Assembly (NCBI RefSeq): GCF_023195535.1
Contig: NZ_JALPNF010000013.1
Span: forward strand, 1-56,233
Reading direction: 5' to 3'
Source of the DNA: Sphingomonas faeni
GTDB lineage: Bacteria; Pseudomonadota; Alphaproteobacteria; Sphingomonadales; Sphingomonadaceae
DNA: 56,233 bases
The notes under the pieces were generated by a model, which was not told the DNA's origin, searched no databases, and worked only from the letters and a program-made list of their open reading frames with translations. The position numbers and the translations under genes are program-made. Of the stretch, positions 35,160-45,345 are shown piece by piece (position 1 is the stretch's first letter; each line of letters starts with the position of its first letter).

Positions 35160-36215
35160 ATGCGTATTTTCGTTACCGGCGGGGCCGGTTTCATCGGCTC
35201 GGCGCTGGTCCGTCACCTGATCGAGAACACCGAGCATGAGGTCCTCAACTTCGACAAGCTGACCTATGCCGGAACGCTGTCGACGGTCGAGCGCGTCGCG
35301 AGCTCGGACCGCTATCGCTTCGTTCAGGGCGACATCTGTGACGCCTACGCCGTCAAGGCCGCGATCGCCGAGTTCAAGCCCGAAATCGTCACACATCTCG
35401 CGGCCGAGAGCCATGTCGATCGCTCGATCGACGGACCCGGCGCGTTCGTCCAGACCAACGTCGTCGGCACCTTCACGATGCTCAGCGAAGCACGCGCCTA
35501 TTGGCTCGGGCTCGACGACGAGGCGAAGGCGGCATTCCGCTTCCATCATATCTCGACCGACGAGGTTTACGGCTCGCTCGGCGATACCGGGTTGTTCACC
35601 GAGGACACGCCGTACGACCCGCGCTCGCCCTATTCGGCGTCGAAGGCGGGGTCGGACCATCTCGTCAGCGCTTGGGGCCATACGTTCGGGCTGCCGGTGC
35701 TGATCACCAACTGCTCGAACAATTACGGGCCGTATCACTTCCCCGAAAAGCTGATCCCGCTGATGATCGTCAAGGCACTCGCTGGCGCCGACCTGCCGGT
35801 CTACGGCAAGGGCGATCAGGTCCGCGACTGGCTGTTCGTCGAGGATCACGTCCGCGCACTGCATGCGGTGTTCGAAAAAGGCGAGCCCGGCCGGACCTAC
35901 AATGTCGGCGGGAACAACGAGAAGCAGAACCTCGAGGTCGTGAAGACCGTCTGCACGATCCTCGACCGGCTGCGTCCGCGCGCCGATGGCCAGTCCTATG
36001 CGATGCAGATCACCTGCGTCGCCGACCGTCCCGGCCACGATAAGCGCTATGCGATCGACGCGACCCGGATCAAGGACGAGCTCGGCTGGGAGCCGGCCGA
36101 GACGTTCGAGACGGGGATCGAGAAGACCGTCGCCTGGTATCTCGACAATCAGGATTGGTGGGAAGCGATCGTCGCCGAGCACAAGGCCGACCAGCGCCGC
36201 GGGCTTTCCGTATGA
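35160..36215 (+). CDS. rmlB: dTDP-glucose 4,6-dehydratase
   Basis: Second step of dTDP-L-rhamnose synthesis. NAD-dependent SDR: GGAGFIGSALVRHLI, HLAAESHVDRSIDGPGAF, HHISTDEVYGSLG with Thr-Asp-Glu, catalytic Tyr-Lys in YSASKAGSDHLV, and NCSNNYGPYHFPEKLIPLMI. 351 residues, normal length. Overlaps rmlD by four bases (ATGA). Confidence 0.96.
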   Translation: MRIFVTGGAGFIGSALVRHLIENTEHEVLNFDKLTYAGTLSTVERVASSDRYRFVQGDICDAYAVKAAIAEFKPEIVTHLAAESHVDRSIDGPGAFVQTNVVGTFTMLSEARAYWLGLDDEAKAAFRFHHISTDEVYGSLGDTGLFTEDTPYDPRSPYSASKAGSDHLVSAWGHTFGLPVLITNCSNNYGPYHFPEKLIPLMIVKALAGADLPVYGKGDQVRDWLFVEDHVRALHAVFEKGEPGRTYNVGGNNEKQNLEVVKTVCTILDRLRPRADGQSYAMQITCVADRPGHDKRYAIDATRIKDELGWEPAETFETGIEKTVAWYLDNQDWWEAIVAEHKADQRRGLSV

Positions 36216-37153
36216 GCGATGGCGCTCAGGCTGGTGGCGTGAAGCAGATCCTCGTTACCGGCGGGAATGGCCAGCTCGGCACCGAGCTGAAGCGCCATGC
36301 CTGGCCGAATGGCTGGGCGGTTACTGCGATCGACATCGACGAACTCGACCTGCGCGATACCGCCGCGATCGCCGCGAAGGTTGCCGAGGGCCATGACGGC
36401 CAGCCCTGGGCCGCGGTAATCTCGGCCGGCGCCTATACTGCGGTCGACAAGGCCGAGAGCGACATCGTCACCGCCTGGGCGGTCAACGCGATGGCGCCTG
36501 CAGCGTTTGCGGAGGCGTGCGCGAAGGCCGGTATCCCGATCGTCCAGGTCTCGACCGACTATGTCTTCGACGGCGCGCGCGATGGCGCTTGGGACGTAAA
36601 CGATCCGGTCGCACCGCTTGGCGTCTATGGCGCGTCCAAGCTTGGCGGCGAACTCGCGGTACGGACCTCGGGCGCACGCCACGCGATCGTCCGGACCGCC
36701 TGGGTGGTCAGCGCGCACGGCAACAACTTCATCAAGACGATGCTGCGCGTCGGTGCGACCAACCCGACACTTCGCGTCGTCGACGACCAGCATGGCAGCC
36801 CGACCTCGGCGACCGATCTCGCTGCAGCGCTCGCGACGATCACGATGCGCTTGGTCGAGGACCCCGTCGCCCCCACCGGCACCTATCATTTCAGCAACGC
36901 GGGTGCCGTCACCTGGGCAGGCTTCGCGCGCGAGATCTTCGCACAGAGCGCCGCACGCGGCGGTGCCAGCGCCGAAGTGCAGGGCATCACCACCGCCGAC
37001 TATCCGACACCGGCGACGCGGCCCGCCAATTCGTTGCTCAGCCACGACGCGATCACCCGCGACTATGACATCCATCCGCCAGCGTGGCAGACCGCGCTCG
37101 GCAACATCCTCGACGAACTGCTCGGGGCCCCCAAGAAGGACATCTCCCAATGA
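36212..37153 (+). CDS. rmlD: dTDP-4-dehydrorhamnose reductase
   Basis: Last step of dTDP-L-rhamnose synthesis. SDR-type reductase: ILVTGGNGQLGTELKRHAWP, INAGAYTAVDKAE-type block as SAGAYTAVDKAESD, QVSTDYVFDG, and YGASKLGGE with catalytic Tyr-Lys; then RTAWVVSAHGNNFIKTMLR. 313 residues from ATG 36212 in the end of rmlB. Overlaps rmlA by four bases. Confidence 0.95.
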   Translation: MSDGAQAGGVKQILVTGGNGQLGTELKRHAWPNGWAVTAIDIDELDLRDTAAIAAKVAEGHDGQPWAAVISAGAYTAVDKAESDIVTAWAVNAMAPAAFAEACAKAGIPIVQVSTDYVFDGARDGAWDVNDPVAPLGVYGASKLGGELAVRTSGARHAIVRTAWVVSAHGNNFIKTMLRVGATNPTLRVVDDQHGSPTSATDLAAALATITMRLVEDPVAPTGTYHFSNAGAVTWAGFAREIFAQSAARGGASAEVQGITTADYPTPATRPANSLLSHDAITRDYDIHPPAWQTALGNILDELLGAPKKDISQ

Positions 37154-38016
37154 AGGGCATCATTCTCGCAGGCGGCTCGGGCACGCGGCTCCATCCGGCG
37201 ACGCTCGCCGTGAACAAGCAGCTGCTGCCGGTCTACGACAAGCCTATGATCTATTATCCGCTGTCGGTGCTGATGCTCGCCGGCATCCGCGACATCCTGA
37301 TCATCTCCAGCCCCGAATATATCGACAATTACCGTCGCCTGTTCGAGGCCGGTTCGGCATTCGGCCTGGCGATCTCCTACGCCGAACAGCCCAAGCCCGA
37401 GGGCCTTGCCCAGGCGTTCACGATTGGCGCGGACTTCATTGGCGACGACGATGTCGCGCTCGTGCTCGGCGACAACATCTTCTTCGGCGCGCATCTGACC
37501 GACCTGCTGGCGAGCGCGGTCGCGCGCAAGGGCGGCGCGACGGTGTTCTCCTACCGCGTCGAGGATCCCGAGCGCTACGGCGTGGTCGAGTTCGGCGCGG
37601 GCGGCAAAGCGGTCAGCCTCGAGGAAAAGCCGGCAAAGCCCAAGTCGCACCATGCGGTCACCGGCCTGTATTTCTACGACAACCGCGTCATCCAGTTCGC
37701 ACGCGACCTGAAACCATCGCCGCGTGGCGAGCTCGAGATCACCGATCTCAACCGTCTCTACATGGACGCCGGCGACCTGTTCGTCGAACAGATGGGCCGC
37801 GGCTATGCCTGGCTCGACACAGGCACGCACGACAGCTTGCTCGAGGCCTCGGAGTTCGTCCGCACTATCCAGCACCGCCAGGGCATTCAGGTCGCCTGCC
37901 TTGAAGAGATCGCCTATCAGCAGGGCTTCATCACGATCGACCAGGCTCGTGCTGCCGGCGAACGCTTCAGCAAGACCGCCTATGGCCGCGCGATCCTCAA
38001 CGCCATCGCGGAATAA
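37150..38016 (+). CDS. rmlA: Glucose-1-phosphate thymidylyltransferase
   Basis: First step of dTDP-L-rhamnose synthesis. MKGIILAGGSGTRLHPATLA (nucleotide-binding loop), KQLLPVYDKPMIYYPLSVLM, VALVLGDNIFFG, RYGVVEFG, VTGLYFYDN and LEITDLNRLYM are all diagnostic. 288 residues; ATG 37150 sits in the end of rmlD. Completes the pathway, so the plasmid can supply its own dTDP-rhamnose. Followed by a very strong hairpin. Confidence 0.96.
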   Translation: MKGIILAGGSGTRLHPATLAVNKQLLPVYDKPMIYYPLSVLMLAGIRDILIISSPEYIDNYRRLFEAGSAFGLAISYAEQPKPEGLAQAFTIGADFIGDDDVALVLGDNIFFGAHLTDLLASAVARKGGATVFSYRVEDPERYGVVEFGAGGKAVSLEEKPAKPKSHHAVTGLYFYDNRVIQFARDLKPSPRGELEITDLNRLYMDAGDLFVEQMGRGYAWLDTGTHDSLLEASEFVRTIQHRQGIQVACLEEIAYQQGFITIDQARAAGERFSKTAYGRAILNAIAE

Positions 38017-38052
38017 GGCCCCGCGGGACGATCCCGCGAGGTTGCGCTAGTC

Positions 38053-38104
38053 GTGTACCGCCCCCGATCCGCCGAAACCACCGGCGGATCGGGGGGCGGT
38101 ACAC
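38053..38104. terminator. Strong bidirectional hairpin between rmlA and the autotransporter gene
   Basis: GTGTACCGCCCCCGATCCG and onwards pairs with its complement across a short loop (AAACCAC), giving a 22-bp stem with one bulged G. It separates the convergent rml operon and autotransporter gene and could stop transcription from both sides. Confidence 0.75.
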
Positions 38105-38127
38105 CACAGGATCACGATCCCCCCGGA

Positions 38128-41100
38128 TCAGAAGCCGATGCTGGCGGACAGCTTGAAGCTGCTGTCCTCGCCCTGGCTGCCGATCAGGCCGGCGTAGCTC
38201 GACGTGATCCGGATGTTCGCGGCGGGTGCCCAGACGAGGTCGAGCCCGGCGGTCATCGCATCGCGCGACAGCGGTGCGCCGGCGATGTCGAACGTCGTGG
38301 CGGCGGTCGCGAACCGCGCCGCGCTGGTTGGCGCACTACCGTCGATGCGGCGCTGCCACGCGGTCACGCCGCGGGCCGACAGACCCTCGACGATCGGTGT
38401 GTCGAACCGCAGGCCGGCAGTCGCGAAGGCGAAGGACTCGGTCCGCTTGGCGACCGTCAATGCGGTCGCGCCACCCGTCTCGGTGAACCCGTCGGTGTGG
38501 ATCCGGAACGCCTGAAGCCCGCCGAACGGCTGGAGAGTGCCTCCGCCGAGCGGCAGCGCATAGCCTGCTTCGGCAAAGCTGTGCGCGCTGTTGCCGTCAT
38601 AGTCCCCCTGCAGGCGATCGGCGAAGCCGGGGAACGCCACGAACCGATCGGTGCGCGCGTTCGACCAGGCATAGCCGAGCCCGGCACGGATGCGGATCGC
38701 GCCATAAGCACCCCCCGCATAGCCGAGCAGATGGACCGTCTTCGCCTTCGCGTCGCTGGCGCGCGCGTCGATCGATGCCTTGGTGCGCGTATAGCCTCCG
38801 GCGATGCCGACGCGGCCGGCATCCGCGCCGGCCAGATCGATATCGAACCCGCCGACGCCGCCCAGCGTGGTGCGATCGACTGCGCCGGCATTGCGGCCGC
38901 CATCGTCGTCGCCGCTGTTGGCGAGCAGCGTGCCCCACAGGCCGCTCGGCTGGTCCGCCAGCGTGCGCGCCAGCACGGTGCCCTGGACGAACTGCGCATC
39001 GCGGACCATCGCGGTCCGCAACGAGGCGTGGACCTCGCCCGACAGCAGGTCGAATGCGCGTGTGACGGTCGCGGCGTCGGGGATCAACGTCAGCGCGCTA
39101 TAGGCAGCGTTGCCGACGCCTAGCGCGGCGAAGGCAGGGGCCACCGCACGCTGGTTGGCCGTGCCGGTGCCGGCCAGTGCGACCAAGCCGGCCCCGCTGC
39201 GGGCGACGTCGGCGAACAGCGTCGTGCCGGTATTGGCGAGACGGACCTCGGTGCCGGCGACCGTGCCGATCGGCTGGATGACAGTATAGCTGCCTGAAAT
39301 CCCGCCTGCCGCGGTCAGCACGGTGTAGCGGGTGCCGATCCCGCCGGCGGTACCCGACAGCGCCAGTTGCGCGCCGGGCTGCAGCGTCGCGGTGCCACCG
39401 ACCGCGATCAGGTCGGACCGGCCCGCCGCGTCGATCTCGGCCGCATAGGTCGAGCCCGCCTGCTGGACGAGATTGCCCGCGATCACGATCGTGCCGATAC
39501 TGTTGCCCGGTGCGATCGTCCCGCCGCTGGCGATCGTCGCGCTGGCGATCCTGCCATTGCCCCCGAGCGTGCCGCCCGACTGGACGGTCACCGCGGACGG
39601 TAGCGTGCCGGCAAGCGTGAGGCGACCACCCTGGACGCTGGTCGCGCCGGTAAAGCCGAGCTGGTTGCCGATCATCAGATTGCCGGTGCCTGCCTTTACC
39701 AGCGTGCCCGTACCGGTCAGCGTCGCGGCGAAGGCGCCGTTGCTAGCCTGGTCGATACGCAGCGTGCCGGCATTGGCGATCCCGCTGGTGAGCGTGGTCG
39801 TGGTGCCCGTCAGCGTCGCGCCTGCGGCGATGCCGGTGCCGTTCGCAAAGCTCGACGCGGTGCCCAGCGTCCAGTTGCCCGAGGCGACGTTCAGCCGCTC
39901 GAAATTGACCGCGCCGGCAAAGCTGCCGGTTCCCGTTCCGCCCAGGACCACCTGGTCGGTGCCTGCGCCGCCATCGACGCGGCCGACGATCGTCGAGCCC
40001 GGCATCAGCGTGAGCGTGTCGTTGCCCGCCCCGATGTCGATCGCGATGCCGTTGGCACCGACGATCCGCCCGGCATTGACGATCAGGTCGTCGCCAAGCC
40101 CCAGCGCGATCGCCGCGCCGCTTGTGCTCTCGATCGTGCCAGCGTTGCGGATCGACAGTGCCGATACGGTCGAGGCGATCGTCGCCGCGTTGCCACTGGT
40201 CAGCGTCGCGCCTGTCGCCACGTCGTAGGTCGTGCTGGCCAGCGTTCCGGTCAGCGCGAGCGTGCCCCCGGTCACGTTGGTCGCACCGGTATAGGTTTGC
40301 GTGCCCAGCGTGAGCGTGCCGGTGCCGGCCTTCGTGACGCTGCCGCTGCCGGTGATCGTACCGGTGAAGCCGCTGTCGATGGACTGGTCGAACACCAGCG
40401 CACCGGCATTGGCAAAGGCGCCGTTCAGCACCGCGCCGGTGCCGATCGCGGTCGCGCCCGCGGCGATGGTGGTGCCGCCCGCATAGGTCTGTGCGCCGGT
40501 CAGCGTCCAGGTGCCGGCGTTCACCGCCAGCGTCGCGAAGTTGGTCGCGCCGGTAAAGCTGCCTGCACCGCTACGCTGCAGGATCACGGCATTCGTACCG
40601 TCGCCGCCATCGATCACGCCGCTGATCCCGGTGGTCGCGCCGGTCTGGACGAAGACGTCGTCGCCTTCGCCAAACGCCAGGTCGCCGGTCAGCGTGCCAC
40701 CATCGGCGGTATAGCTGGACATGCTGTAACCGGGGTAGCTGCCGAGATAGACGTCGCCGACGATCGTACCGCGGTTGACGACGGTGCTGCCGTAGGCGGT
40801 GATCGCCTGCGATGCGCCACGGATGACGCCGCTGCTATCGTTGAGGATGTCGGCGCCCTCGTAGAAGACCAACGCGGTATCCTGGCGGCTCTCGATCAGC
40901 CCGGTGTTGATGATCTGGCTGGGGGCGTAATAGGCGCCCGTGATCGCCGTGCCGTCGGTGACGATGCTGCCGCTGTTCTGGACGGATTGCGCGCCGACCA
41001 CGCCGTAGGTCTGCGCGCCGATCGCGCCGAGAATGGTACCGGAATTGACGACCGCCGGGGCGCTGATGCCGTAGGACAGGCCTGCGAGGTTGATCGTCCC

Positions 41101-43773
41101 CGAATTGACGACGGTGCCGTTCCCGACGATCGCCAGCGGCGCGTAATAGTAATAATAGTCGGATGCGAAGCCCGTGACGTTGATCGTCCCGGCATTCTCG
41201 AACCGGCCTTCGCCCGCGTTCACCGCAGAGATTTGGCTATAATAATACCCATCGCCGGTGGTGGAGGCCGTCAGCGTGCCGCGGCTGATCACGTCGAGCG
41301 CGTTCGCCGCTGCATCCGGATCGCCGATCCGTTGCGCGACGGTGGGCGCGGTCATGTCGATCAGCGTCCGGTCCGCCGCGACGATGTCCGCGGTCAGATC
41401 GACTTTGCCGGTGCCAGACAGCGTCAGCGTGTTCGCCAGCGGGCTTGCCGCGGTCAGCGTCAGCGCCGCAGCGTTCGCCAGCTCGTAACCGACCCCCTCG
41501 AAGCCGGTCGGCCGTGCGATCTGCGCCGTCGTGTCGGCACCGACGCGGTAGACGATGCTGTCATAGCCGTCGCCGGCATCGACTCCCCCGGTCGCACCGC
41601 CCAAGGCGCGCTCGGCCGGCTGCACCAGGTCGGTGACGAACAGGTCGTCCCCGCCGCCGAGCCGGACCGCGCCGTTCACCACGCCGCCTGTATCGACGAA
41701 AACGTCGGGCGACTGGTCGTAGCTCGATCCGCTCGCGAAGTTCACACCGCCGTTGATCGTCCCGGCGTTCAGCACGATGCTGTTATAGCCGTTGCGCGCG
41801 CTGATCCCGGTCGCGCCGGTGATCGTCCCGCCCGCCTGGTTGTCGACGATACCGTAATAGGTGATGTCGACGCCCGCTCCGGTGCCCGTCGGTCCGCCGA
41901 TTATCGTGCCGGTATTGACGAAGCGCCCGAACGACAGCGACACGCCGCTGGTCGCGCCTTCGATCAGGCCGCTGTTGCTCGACGGCGTGGCGTTCAACGA
42001 CGAACCGCTGATGATCGCGCCGATGTTGCCGGTCGAGCGGATCGTACCGCTGTTCACCAGCGGCCCCGAATAGACCAGCGCGCCGAAGCCCGATGCGGTG
42101 ATCGTGCCGGTATTGGTCAGCGCGGTCCCGTCATAGTTGGTGACGCTGACGCCGCTGCCACCAACCGCGGTGATCGTGCCGCTGTTCGTCAGGGCGCCGA
42201 GATTGACCGACACGGCCGAACCATAGCTGTTGGCAAGGTTCGCGGTGATCGATCCGGTGTTCACCACCGACAAAGTGCCGGGATAGCGGGCGGACGTGAT
42301 GATCGCCTGACCTGTGGTCGCCAGCGTCGCGTCGTTGACGAGTGTTCCGGTGCCGGTCGCCGACACGCCGTTGGGCAGCTGGATGCCATTGGCGAGCGTC
42401 ACCGTGGCGTCGGTGAGGTCGAGCCCGAGCCGCTCGAAACTGGCGGGGATCGTGCCTGCGCCGAGCGTCGCGTCACCGCCGACCAACAGGGTCAGCGTAT
42501 CGATCCCGGACCCTGCGTCGATCGTGCCGCTGACGCCGGCGATCCGGCCAGCGGGGATGTCGAACCGCGCGGCGACGGTGTCGTTGCTCGCGCCGAGCAA
42601 CAGGTCGCCATTGATGGTACCGGCGGTGATGTCGACCATGCCGTATTGGTTGGCCGTGCCGGTCGACACGACCGACCCGTTGATCGTGCCGGCATTGGTC
42701 AGGCTGAGGACGCCGGCGCGGATCGCGACCGGGCCTGCGCTGCCGATCGTCGCACCCGCGGCGTTGGTCAGTGTCAGGCTGTTGCCGACCTCGATTGCAC
42801 CGCCGCTGCCCGTATTTACGATCGAGCCGCTATTCTGGACGAATGCGTAGCCCGGCGTCGTGAGCGTCGCGGCGCTGCCGTTCGACACGATCCGCCCGCT
42901 GTTGGTGATCGAGACATATTGTGCGGTGGTAGTGTTCGCCGCGATCGCGGACGTCGCACCGCCGTCGATCGTGCCGGTATTGGCGACGGACTGGATCACC
43001 GCGGAGATGCCGCCATTGATCGTGCCGGAATTGGTGATGACCGTACCTGGCGCGAAACCGGTCGGGGTGCCGGCGACGATGCCCCCGTTGATCGTCCCCG
43101 CGTTGACGATCGTCCGCGACACGCCGGAGATCCCGCCGATCGTGCCCCCGGCCTGATTGGTGATCTGCGTGAAATAGGCCCCGGTATCGGCGACCAGCGC
43201 AGCGCCGGCGCTGCCGCTCAGCGTGCCGGCGTTGACGATCGTCGCGGTCAGCGTGCCTGCGCTGTTGTTGGGATTGGCCTGCAACCGGATCGCCGAACTG
43301 CCGCTGACCACGCCGGCTGCGTCGATGCCGATCGCCGTCGCGTTCGAGGGGTAGACATAGCCGTAGGGGCTCTCGCACACGATGACGCTCGCGCCGGCAT
43401 AGGGATCGCACGGTCCCAGATAGCCGTAATAGGAATTGGCGTTCGTGACACTGACGCCCGGCCGGTTCCCACCGACGACGCTGCCGCCGATCGTCAGGGT
43501 CGAACTGCTGCCGGAGGTCGCAATGCCCGCCCCGTTGCTTCCGGCGAATACGGTCGCACCCGGCTGGACGATGACGCGGGTGCCGCTGGTCGGAACGTTC
43601 AGGCCGTCGCTGTCGACACCGCTGCAGGTCGTGGTTCCGTTGATGCTGGTCGGGTCGGGTGCGCACTGCGCGGAGGCGGGCGATGCGCTCGCGACGATCG
43701 CGAGGACGCTGCTGCCGAGCGCGAACGACACCAAGCGCGACCGCATCGGCCACGGCGCAAGCTTACCAACCAT
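38128..43773 (-). CDS. Giant autotransporter adhesin (type Va)
   Basis: 1881 residues. A signal peptide (about 1-35, ending ASPASA) is followed by a long beta-helical passenger of repeated Ser/Thr/Gly/Asn-rich turns built on the pattern NSGTI/NAGTINGG. Passenger-associated repeats (LTKAGTGTLTLGTQTYTGATNV-like units, e.g. GTLVKAGTGNLMIGNQLGFT) follow, then the C-terminal ~280-residue autotransporter barrel (LWGTLLANSGDDDGGRNAGA to SSFKLSASIGF) with a final Phe. The passenger contains odd tyrosine runs (SDYYYYYAPL, GDGYYYSQ). GGGGGAT precedes ATG 43773. Surface adhesin or aggregation factor by analogy. A long open frame on the opposite strand is a compositional mirror. Confidence 0.9.
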   Translation of the reverse strand: MVGKLAPWPMRSRLVSFALGSSVLAIVASASPASAQCAPDPTSINGTTTCSGVDSDGLNVPTSGTRVIVQPGATVFAGSNGAGIATSGSSSTLTIGGSVVGGNRPGVSVTNANSYYGYLGPCDPYAGASVIVCESPYGYVYPSNATAIGIDAAGVVSGSSAIRLQANPNNSAGTLTATIVNAGTLSGSAGAALVADTGAYFTQITNQAGGTIGGISGVSRTIVNAGTINGGIVAGTPTGFAPGTVITNSGTINGGISAVIQSVANTGTIDGGATSAIAANTTTAQYVSITNSGRIVSNGSAATLTTPGYAFVQNSGSIVNTGSGGAIEVGNSLTLTNAAGATIGSAGPVAIRAGVLSLTNAGTINGSVVSTGTANQYGMVDITAGTINGDLLLGASNDTVAARFDIPAGRIAGVSGTIDAGSGIDTLTLLVGGDATLGAGTIPASFERLGLDLTDATVTLANGIQLPNGVSATGTGTLVNDATLATTGQAIITSARYPGTLSVVNTGSITANLANSYGSAVSVNLGALTNSGTITAVGGSGVSVTNYDGTALTNTGTITASGFGALVYSGPLVNSGTIRSTGNIGAIISGSSLNATPSSNSGLIEGATSGVSLSFGRFVNTGTIIGGPTGTGAGVDITYYGIVDNQAGGTITGATGISARNGYNSIVLNAGTINGGVNFASGSSYDQSPDVFVDTGGVVNGAVRLGGGDDLFVTDLVQPAERALGGATGGVDAGDGYDSIVYRVGADTTAQIARPTGFEGVGYELANAAALTLTAASPLANTLTLSGTGKVDLTADIVAADRTLIDMTAPTVAQRIGDPDAAANALDVISRGTLTASTTGDGYYYSQISAVNAGEGRFENAGTINVTGFASDYYYYYAPLAIVGNGTVVNSGTINLAGLSYGISAPAVVNSGTILGAIGAQTYGVVGAQSVQNSGSIVTDGTAITGAYYAPSQIINTGLIESRQDTALVFYEGADILNDSSGVIRGASQAITAYGSTVVNRGTIVGDVYLGSYPGYSMSSYTADGGTLTGDLAFGEGDDVFVQTGATTGISGVIDGGDGTNAVILQRSGAGSFTGATNFATLAVNAGTWTLTGAQTYAGGTTIAAGATAIGTGAVLNGAFANAGALVFDQSIDSGFTGTITGSGSVTKAGTGTLTLGTQTYTGATNVTGGTLALTGTLASTTYDVATGATLTSGNAATIASTVSALSIRNAGTIESTSGAAIALGLGDDLIVNAGRIVGANGIAIDIGAGNDTLTLMPGSTIVGRVDGGAGTDQVVLGGTGTGSFAGAVNFERLNVASGNWTLGTASSFANGTGIAAGATLTGTTTTLTSGIANAGTLRIDQASNGAFAATLTGTGTLVKAGTGNLMIGNQLGFTGATSVQGGRLTLAGTLPSAVTVQSGGTLGGNGRIASATIASGGTIAPGNSIGTIVIAGNLVQQAGSTYAAEIDAAGRSDLIAVGGTATLQPGAQLALSGTAGGIGTRYTVLTAAGGISGSYTVIQPIGTVAGTEVRLANTGTTLFADVARSGAGLVALAGTGTANQRAVAPAFAALGVGNAAYSALTLIPDAATVTRAFDLLSGEVHASLRTAMVRDAQFVQGTVLARTLADQPSGLWGTLLANSGDDDGGRNAGAVDRTTLGGVGGFDIDLAGADAGRVGIAGGYTRTKASIDARASDAKAKTVHLLGYAGGAYGAIRIRAGLGYAWSNARTDRFVAFPGFADRLQGDYDGNSAHSFAEAGYALPLGGGTLQPFGGLQAFRIHTDGFTETGGATALTVAKRTESFAFATAGLRFDTPIVEGLSARGVTAWQRRIDGSAPTSAARFATAATTFDIAGAPLSRDAMTAGLDLVWAPAANIRITSSYAGLIGSQGEDSSFKLSASIGF

Positions 43774-43976
43774 TTGAAATCCCCCGGTACGTACAACGCG
43801 ACACGCATCATTGTGGGTCTGCTACCATTACCCCGATCAAGACGTCGATCAAAAAATTTTGGTTGTAAGCTAACGTCAATAGGGTGATAAACATCAGGCT
43901 GGGCAAACTATATCGTTGGAATCGGCATAGTATTGAAGAGTGGTTAGTAGTCACCCATTCAGATTGTCATTTGTTA

Positions 43977-44972
43977 TTAAAGGCCGTGGTACTCGCGATA
44001 CCATTGTACGAAACGCGGCAGGCCCTCGCCTAGGGTGGTGCGCGGTTCGAAGCCTAGATCCCGCTGGATCGCACTGATGTCGGCAAAAGTGTCGCGCACG
44101 TCGCCTGGCTGCATCGGCAGTAGACGACGTTCGGCGGGGCGGCCGCACGCCTGCTCGATTAACGCGATCATCTCGCCGAGGTCTTCGGAACGGCTGTTGC
44201 CGATATTGTAAATCCGGTGCGGGCTGATGCTGCCGCCTGCCTTGACCGTGCCGTCGTCGGCAGGCGGATTGTCGACACAAGCGACAATGCCGGCGACGAT
44301 GTCGTCGATATAGGTGAAGTCGCGCCGCATCCGGCCCTCGCCGAACACGTCGATTGGATGGCCGTCGAAGATCGCCTTGGTGAACAGCCACATCGCCATG
44401 TCGGGACGCCCCCACGGGCCATAAACGGTAAAGAAGCGCAGCCCGGTCTGCGGAATTCGGTACAGATGTGCGTAAGTCTCGCTCATCAACTCGTCCGCCT
44501 TCTTGGTGGCAGCATAGAGCGACAATGGCTGGTCGACGCGGTCCTCGACACGGAACGGCAACGTATCGTTGCCACCATAAACCGACGAGGAAGAGGCATA
44601 GACCATATGCTCGACCTGTCGATGCCGGGCAATCTCGATCATGTTCAGATGCCCGGCGAGGTTCGCTTGCAGATAGGCGCGTGGGTTCTCGATCGAATAG
44701 CGCACGCCAGCCTGCGCGCCCAAATGAACAATGCGGTCGAACTGCTCGGCGTTAAGAGCGGCATCGAGTGCCACGTGATCAGAGAAATCAACCTGCTTGA
44801 ACGCGAACCCGTCATCCGACTTGCCAAGCTCAGCCAGTCGCGCGTGCTTCAGCCTAACGTCGTAATAGTCGTTGAGGCTGTCGATGCCTAGCACGGTATC
44901 ACCGCGTGCCATCAGATGGCGGCTAACGTTGAAGCCGATGAATCCGGCCGCGCCGGTAACGAGAACGCGCAT
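43977..44972 (-). CDS. UDP-glucuronate 4-epimerase
   Basis: 331-residue NAD-dependent SDR converting UDP-glucuronate to UDP-galacturonate. GAAGFIGFNVSRHLMARGDT, then the hallmark IDSLNDYYDVRLKHARLAEL that separates this group from GalE, HLGAQAGVRYSIENPRAYLQ, catalytic YAATKKADELM, and FTVYGPWGRPDMAMWLF. Suggests that the exopolysaccharide contains galacturonic acid. Alone in its unit, upstream of the autotransporter and transcribed in the same direction, 203 bases away. Confidence 0.88.
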   Translation of the reverse strand: MRVLVTGAAGFIGFNVSRHLMARGDTVLGIDSLNDYYDVRLKHARLAELGKSDDGFAFKQVDFSDHVALDAALNAEQFDRIVHLGAQAGVRYSIENPRAYLQANLAGHLNMIEIARHRQVEHMVYASSSSVYGGNDTLPFRVEDRVDQPLSLYAATKKADELMSETYAHLYRIPQTGLRFFTVYGPWGRPDMAMWLFTKAIFDGHPIDVFGEGRMRRDFTYIDDIVAGIVACVDNPPADDGTVKAGGSISPHRIYNIGNSRSEDLGEMIALIEQACGRPAERRLLPMQPGDVRDTFADISAIQRDLGFEPRTTLGEGLPRFVQWYREYHGL

Positions 44973-45345
44973 GCGGTCACTCCTAGAAAATCGCGAGGGT
45001 TCTAGGATGGCACCCCGTAAACGGCAACGACAGCTCGTGCTGAAGTGTCGCCTGGGTACCAGGGCGCTCTATTCACGCGGCAGGCCCTGGAACATCAGCA
45101 CTGCCAAAGCGATCTTGTCTGGTCATTCGTGTCGGTAAGATGCTTAGCCAGCGAGCGCGGCTCGTGCGACATTGAGCATCGGTTCCTTGGCAAACGGTTC
45201 CTTCGACAAAGGGAACGTGAGTGGCAAGTGCCGCGCTTGTTCGAAGACCTGTCGATTTTGGTAAAGTGCCGGCTAAATCAATCAGATGGCGTCCTTAGAT
45301 CAAAACGAAGCAAAAGCGATCCCACGGGTCGCTGAGCGGTAAAAG
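44973..45345. other. Intergenic region, no gene seen
   Basis: Between the epimerase start and the recombinase region. Short frames on both strands have no protein-like character. It probably holds the epimerase promoter and marks the boundary between the cargo and the plasmid maintenance region. Confidence 0.4.

Noticed and set aside
35115..37875. Long minus-strand frames opposite rmlB, rmlD and rmlA
   Set aside because: Antisense shadows of high-GC coding sequence; the plus strand encodes complete, well-known enzymes.
40297..43887. Very long open frame (about 1196 codons) on the plus strand opposite the autotransporter gene
   Set aside because: It mirrors the repetitive GC-rich passenger sequence; the product is Arg/Ala/Asp/Gly-rich without motifs or ribosome site, whereas the minus strand encodes a full autotransporter.
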